From: Aquibacillus sediminis
Lineage (GTDB): Bacteria; Bacillota; Bacilli; Bacillales; Amphibacillaceae
Assembly: GCF_005870085.1 (NCBI RefSeq)
Contig: NZ_SZNM01000005.1
Span: 62,001-126,000, forward strand
Direction of reading: 5' to 3'
DNA length: 64,000 nucleotides
Positions 61,905-64,000 of this stretch are shown here, piece by piece. How positions within the stretch are numbered: the stretch's first letter is position 1; every line of letters begins with the position of its first letter. The notes under the pieces were generated by a model. That model searched no databases. It saw only the letters and a list, made by a program, of their open reading frames with translations, and was not told where the DNA came from. The translations under genes and the position numbers were made by a program.

Positions 61905-62764
61905 TGGAAAATAGTCCACGCATTAAAAGAAGAGTTATGCTAAACCGCTTATTCAAGTATGTAATTATTGTTGCGACGTCGATCGCATTAATATTTTTAG
62001 CATTATTAATGATTCGAATTGTAAACCAAGGTCTTGGGTATTTAAATATGGATTTCTTAAAAAATTTCTCGGCACCATATCCTGATAGTGCGGGGTTATT
62101 TGCAGGAATTATAGGATCACTATTTATGATGTTAATTATTGCACCGGTAGCAATCCTACTAGGTGTTGCGACTTCCCTATATTTAGAAGAATACGCTAGC
62201 CAAAATAAGTTTACTAGATTTATTCAAGTGAATATACAAAACTTAGCTGGTGTACCTTCCATTGTGTATGGATTATTAGGTCTAACATTTTTTGTTTATC
62301 TATTAAATTTTGGTTATACGTTACTAGCTGGTGCCTTAACGATGAGTTTATTAATTTTACCAGTCATTGTGGTTGCTTCTCAAGAAGCGATCAGATCGGT
62401 TCCAAATGATATACGTGAAGCATCAATCGCGATGGGGGCAACGAAATGGCAAACAATATGGCGAATTGTTTTACCAGCGGCTATTCCAGGGATACTAACT
62501 GGATCTATCTTAGCCTTATCTCGAGCGATAGGAGAAACAGCGCCATTAATTATTGTAGGTGCTGCCACTGCAATTTACTCCATACCTGATTCGTTATTAT
62601 CAAAATATACTGTTATGCCAATTCAAATATATAGTTGGACAATGAGGCCACAGGAAGAATGGCAATATGTTGCAGGAGCAGGAATTATTGTATTATTAAT
62701 TATCTTATTATTGATGAACTCGATCGCGGTTTGGATCCGTAACAAATTCCAAAATAAATATTAG
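61904..62764 (+). CDS. pstA: Phosphate ABC transporter permease PstA
   Basis: 286 residues, six helices, with EAIRSVPNDIREASIAMGATKWQTIWRIVLPAAIPGI as the ATPase-contacting loop and GVPSIVYGLLGLTFFVYLL as the family block. Its start overlaps the end of pstC by one base. With PstC it forms the membrane channel. Confidence 0.95.
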   Translation: MENSPRIKRRVMLNRLFKYVIIVATSIALIFLALLMIRIVNQGLGYLNMDFLKNFSAPYPDSAGLFAGIIGSLFMMLIIAPVAILLGVATSLYLEEYASQNKFTRFIQVNIQNLAGVPSIVYGLLGLTFFVYLLNFGYTLLAGALTMSLLILPVIVVASQEAIRSVPNDIREASIAMGATKWQTIWRIVLPAAIPGILTGSILALSRAIGETAPLIIVGAATAIYSIPDSLLSKYTVMPIQIYSWTMRPQEEWQYVAGAGIIVLLIILLLMNSIAVWIRNKFQNKY

Positions 62765-62780
62765 AAAGTAGGGAATTATT

Positions 62781-63542
62781 GTGGCAAACAACACTGTTTT
62801 TTCAATTGAAGATTTTAACCTATGGTATGGTTCTAATCAGGCACTATATAAAATCGATTTACAAGTACCGAGGAATCAAATTACGGCAGTTATAGGACCT
62901 TCTGGCTGTGGAAAGTCAACGTTGCTTAAGACATTAAATCGTATGAACGATTTAGTTTCTGGTGTTAACATTGCTGGTACCATTAAATACAACGATCAAG
63001 ATATTTTTAATAAAAAAAATATGGTAGAAGAGTTACGCACCCAGGTTGGAATGGTCTTTCAAAAGCCGAATCCATTTCCGAAATCGATCTATGATAATGT
63101 GGCTTACGGTCCACGTATTCATGGGATTAAGAAGAAAAAAGTACTCGATGAGATTGTTGAAAAAAGCTTGAAAGATGCTGCTATATGGGACGAAGTAAAA
63201 GATCGTTTAAATCAGAATGCATTTGGCTTATCTGGTGGACAACAACAACGACTTTGTATTGCACGCTGTTTAGCTATTGAACCAGATGTGATCTTAATGG
63301 ATGAACCAACATCTGCGCTGGATCCAATCTCTACGTTAAAAGTAGAAGAACTAATAAAAGAATTAAAAAATAAGTATACAATAGTTATCGTGACGCATAA
63401 CATGCAACAAGCGGCTCGTATTTCTAATAAAACGGCCTTTATGTTAAATGGCGAATTAGTAGAATTTTCTGATACTGATACATTATTTTCTACACCGAGA
63501 GATAAGCGCACGGAAGATTATATTACTGGACGTTTTGGTTAA
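62781..63542 (+). CDS. pstB: Phosphate ABC transporter ATP-binding protein PstB
   Basis: 253 residues. Walker [10 protein letters not shown], signature LSGGQQQRL, Walker [14 protein letters not shown], and the PstB-specific [19 protein letters not shown] and [16 protein letters not shown]. The GTG start follows AGGGAAT, 16 bp after pstA. It powers phosphate import. Confidence 0.96.
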   Translation: MANNTVFSIEDFNLWYGSNQALYKIDLQVPRNQITAVIGPSGCGKSTLLKTLNRMNDLVSGVNIAGTIKYNDQDIFNKKNMVEELRTQVGMVFQKPNPFPKSIYDNVAYGPRIHGIKKKKVLDEIVEKSLKDAAIWDEVKDRLNQNAFGLSGGQQQRLCIARCLAIEPDVILMDEPTSALDPISTLKVEELIKELKNKYTIVIVTHNMQQAARISNKTAFMLNGELVEFSDTDTLFSTPRDKRTEDYITGRFG

Positions 63543-63568
63543 ACGATCAATGAGGGGAGCGCGATGTA

Positions 63569-64000
63569 ATGGTAGGTAGAGAACAGTTTCATGCCGAACT
63601 TGAAAAAATGAAAACAATGGTTATTGACTTAGCCGAAGGTGCCAAAGAACAATTATCACGTTCCGTAGAGGCATTGTATAATGGTGATTTGGAGGCAACC
63701 AATAACATACTTGAAGATGACAAAGTTCTTGATCAAAAAGAAATGGATATTAATGAGGCAGTGATTTTGCTAATTGCAAGAGAACAGCCAGTGGCATCAG
63801 ATTTAAGAAGGCTTATTATAGCGTTGAAAATCTCAACAGACTTAGAACGAATGGCAGATCATGCCAAAAATATTGCAAAATCGATTCAACATTTAGGTGA
63901 GAATCATGGAATTAACATACATGAGAAATTAAGCGATATGAAAGAGATTGCTATTAGAATGATTGACCTCTCGATTAAGTCTTATAAGCATGAAGACATG
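63569..64000 (+). CDS. phoU: Phosphate signalling regulator PhoU (5' part)
   Basis: The first 144 codons are in the window; the gene runs past the right edge. MVGREQFHAELEKMKTMVIDLAEGAKEQL and LIAREQPVASDLRRLIIALKISTDLERMADHAKNIAKS include the PhoU metal-binding motif (E-x-x-x-D around LERMADHA). PhoU restrains uptake by Pst and signals to PhoR in many bacteria. Start at the ATG after GAGGGGAG, 26 bp after pstB. Confidence 0.93.
   Translation, partial: MVGREQFHAELEKMKTMVIDLAEGAKEQLSRSVEALYNGDLEATNNILEDDKVLDQKEMDINEAVILLIAREQPVASDLRRLIIALKISTDLERMADHAKNIAKSIQHLGENHGINIHEKLSDMKEIAIRMIDLSIKSYKHEDM

Overview
The window is AT-rich Gram-positive DNA with strong AGGAGG-type ribosome binding sites, frequent GTG/TTG starts, and many hairpin-plus-T-run terminators. 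AprX, a CotA-type laccase, YfmM, YneR, an RsbR paralogue with a sigma-B promoter, and the tenI-thiO-thiS-thiG-thiF order all point to Bacillaceae. A halotolerant relative such as Gracilibacillus, Oceanobacillus or Virgibacillus is my inference. No rRNA, tRNA, prophage or CRISPR array was seen.

Layout. 0.1-2.9 kb: an M23 endopeptidase, aprX and a tiny zinc-ribbon protein. 3.2-12.2 kb: a large reactive-sulfur (persulfide) region. It resembles the B. subtilis yrkEFHIJ cluster plus extra rhodaneses, TusA proteins, a glutaredoxin, a CoA-disulfide reductase-rhodanese-TusA fusion and a CstR-type repressor. Seven rhodanese domains and four TusA domains lie within 9 kb. At least six near-identical palindromes (ATACC-N6-GGTAT type) mark the promoters, and three or four of them sit exactly in the 17-bp spacer between -35 and -10. 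A 52-bp hairpin repeat occurs eight times in tandem inside this region. 12.4-17.3 kb: a methyltransferase, a DUF302 protein, composite palindromic repeats, a ResA-like thioredoxin, a two-component pair and an OsmC-like gene. 17.4-22.9 kb: small membrane proteins, a ZorA/ZorB-like proton-motor pair without Zorya effectors, and a second TauE-like exporter.

23.6-32.2 kb: a c-di-GMP riboswitch ahead of a GGDEF-EAL-PilZ protein, yneR, a protein with eight LysM domains, a decayed stretch with more composite repeats, and a chemotaxis receptor. 32.6-48.3 kb: yfmM, a YkgJ-type cysteine-cluster protein, a DUF3298-like protein, a dead IS1182-like element holding a second structured repeat, a TetR regulator divergent from an arylsulfotransferase (each with the same operator), cotA, a gamma-carbonic-anhydrase-like protein, an AspT/YidE-like transporter and a Crp/Fnr regulator. 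48.4-52.4 kb: a TPP riboswitch and tenI-thiO-thiS-thiG-thiF. 52.7-58.2 kb: an NlpC/P60 hydrolase, an orphan second CstR, a PAS-GGDEF gene and an RsbR paralogue. 58.3-64.0 kb: two PhoP-box-preceded pstS genes, then pstC-pstA-pstB-phoU, cut by the window edge.

Functional links. The sulfur genes form a persulfide-handling network: persulfide carriers (TusA, DsrE2, rhodanese), a persulfide dioxygenase, exporters and a thiol-disulfide reductase, under a persulfide-sensing repressor. A Crp/Fnr box before the CoA-disulfide reductase and a Crp/Fnr regulator elsewhere in the window hint at an oxygen or redox input. Four genes (response regulator, OsmC, CBO0543-like, PAS-GGDEF) are each broken by what looks like one missing base, so either sequencing indels or recent decay is likely.
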